Assembly (NCBI GenBank): GCA_036509215.1
Contig: DATCGA010000499.1
Coordinates: forward strand, 1-5,496
Length of the DNA: 5,496 nucleotides
Direction of reading: 5' to 3'
From: Trebonia sp036509215
Lineage (GTDB): Bacteria > Actinomycetota > Actinomycetes > Streptosporangiales > Streptosporangiaceae
Under the pieces are notes generated by a model that did not search any database, was not told where the DNA came from, and worked only from the letters and a program-made list of their open reading frames with translations. Of the stretch, positions 4,567 through 5,496 are shown in pieces. The translations under genes and the position numbers were made by a program. The first letter of the stretch is position 1. The number at the start of each line of letters is the position of its first letter.

Positions 4567-5448
4567 GTGGTTACCGTCCACAATTTCTCTTACGGCCTGC
4601 TGAATCCAGCGCTCGGCTACGTCATGTCATGCGTGGGCTCCTTCCTCGGCCTGCGCTGCGTGACGCTGGCCCGGGCCTACGACGGCTACGCCCGGGCGCG
4701 CTGGCTCAGCCTGGCGGCAGTGTCCATCGGCGCCACCGGGATCTGGGCGATGCACTTCATCGCGATGCTGGGCTTCACGATCCCGGGGCAGCAGATCGGC
4801 TACAACGTGCCCATGACGGTCGCCTCCATGCTGGTCGCGGTCGCGGTGGTGGGGGCCGGGCTCTTCATCGTCGGCTTCGGCCACGGCAGCGTGTCGCGGC
4901 TGGTCACCGGCGGCGTGATCGTCGGCGTGGGGGTCGCCGCCATGCACTACATGGGCATGGCGGCGATGACGATGTCCGACTCGATGTCCTACAGCCCGCC
5001 GTTGATGGTGCTCTCGGTGGTGATCGCGATCGTGGCCGGGACGGCCGCGCTGTGGGCGGGCACCCGGGTCACCGGCACGCGCGCCACCGTCGGGGCGGCG
5101 CTGATCATGGGCGTCGCGGTCAGCGGCATGCATTACACCGGGATGGCGGCGCTGCAGATCCACCGGGCCCCGGTGCGGTCGGTGGCGGACGTGGCCGGCG
5201 CGGTCGCGGTCGCGGCCGTGTCCGGTGCCACCGCCGCCGTCTTCCTGATCCCGCTGCTGCTGGTGATCAGCATCGCCACGTTCGCGGTGACGCTGACGAT
5301 CACCATGGCGCCCGGCGAGGAGGAGATCTGGGCCGACGCCGAGATGAAGCGCCGGATGGAGTACCTACAGCAGCGGCGCGACTGGACCCAGGTGCCGACC
5401 GGGCCGGCCGAGAACTGGTACGAATCCCTCCCCGACGACCGCTTCTGA
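4567..5448 (+). CDS. MHYT-domain integral membrane sensor protein, stand-alone
   Basis: With the start at 4567 this is a 293-residue polytopic inner-membrane protein. About seven hydrophobic segments are visible, near residues 12-31, 45-67, 82-104, 113-131, 146-164, 175-195 and 219-246. Three copies of the MHYT signature occur: AMHFIAMLGF (MHF at 62-64), AMHYMGMAAM (126-128) and GMHYTGMAAL (188-191). The Met and His residues near the outer membrane face are proposed to bind copper and to sense oxygen, CO or NO in this family. Relatives such as YkoW carry GGDEF/EAL output domains. Here only a charged cytoplasmic tail of about 45 residues follows (GEEEIWADAEMKRRMEYLQQRRDW in part), so any signal must pass through a partner. 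A GTG at 4558 would add three residues but lacks a ribosome site. The upstream spacer is palindrome-rich. No partner kinase or cyclase is visible in the window. Confidence 0.92.
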   Translation: MVTVHNFSYGLLNPALGYVMSCVGSFLGLRCVTLARAYDGYARARWLSLAAVSIGATGIWAMHFIAMLGFTIPGQQIGYNVPMTVASMLVAVAVVGAGLFIVGFGHGSVSRLVTGGVIVGVGVAAMHYMGMAAMTMSDSMSYSPPLMVLSVVIAIVAGTAALWAGTRVTGTRATVGAALIMGVAVSGMHYTGMAALQIHRAPVRSVADVAGAVAVAAVSGATAAVFLIPLLLVISIATFAVTLTITMAPGEEEIWADAEMKRRMEYLQQRRDWTQVPTGPAENWYESLPDDRF

Positions 5449-5456
5449 CCACCCCG

Positions 5457-5478
5457 CGGCCGGCGCCCTCACCGGCCG
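5457..5478 (+). terminator. GC-rich hairpin after the MHYT gene
   Basis: CGGCCGG (5457-5463) and CCGGCCG (5472-5478) pair over seven bases around the loop CGCCCTCA, starting nine bases after the stop. There is no U-tract, so it would be a U-less actinobacterial-type terminator. The rest of the window to 5496 shows nothing further. Confidence 0.45.
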
Positions 5479-5496
5479 AACCCGTCCCGCCACGAC

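Noticed and set aside
4627..5163. Minus-strand frame opposite the MHYT gene
   Set aside because: The His/Asp/Arg-rich low-complexity translation is the complement of a membrane-protein gene and shows no domain.

Overview
The window is a high-GC actinobacterial chromosome segment. The evidence is the GC-rich third codon positions, frequent GTG starts, an actinobacterial PGK signature (GFGVVHRKQASVYD) and an RbpA-family protein, which is confined to Actinobacteria. The protein style suggests a relative of Streptosporangiales or Streptomycetales, but I cannot place it further from sequence alone.

Bases 1-2233 hold the lower-glycolysis gene run gap (3' end only), pgk and tpiA, all on the + strand with gaps of 36 and 13 bases. 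secG (2333-2566) and an rbpA-family gene (2706-3038) follow on the same strand. They encode the small SecYEG translocon subunit and a zinc-containing RNA polymerase-binding protein. A near-perfect bidirectional terminator (3054-3098) closes this block. The order gap-pgk-tpiA-secG-rbpA is, as I recall, conserved in many actinomycetes, so this part is housekeeping.

Bases 3112-5448 are less conserved accessory-type genes. A minus-strand gene (3112-3666) encodes a four-cysteine zinc ribbon joined to what looks like a bacterial PH-like domain. It is divergent from a DinB/DUF664 gene (3823-4377). A 30-codon reading frame with a strong ribosome binding site sits between them, and its stop overlaps the dinB start as ATGA. 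After dinB comes a 180-base spacer unusually rich in inverted repeats. The last gene (4567-5448) encodes a stand-alone seven-helix MHYT membrane sensor with no output domain, followed by a GC-rich hairpin.

No RNA gene, insertion sequence, CRISPR array or phage feature was seen. No clearly new multi-gene system is present. The points most worth a second look are the coupled small ORF ahead of dinB, the palindrome-dense leader of the MHYT gene, and the zinc-ribbon/PH-like protein of unknown role.
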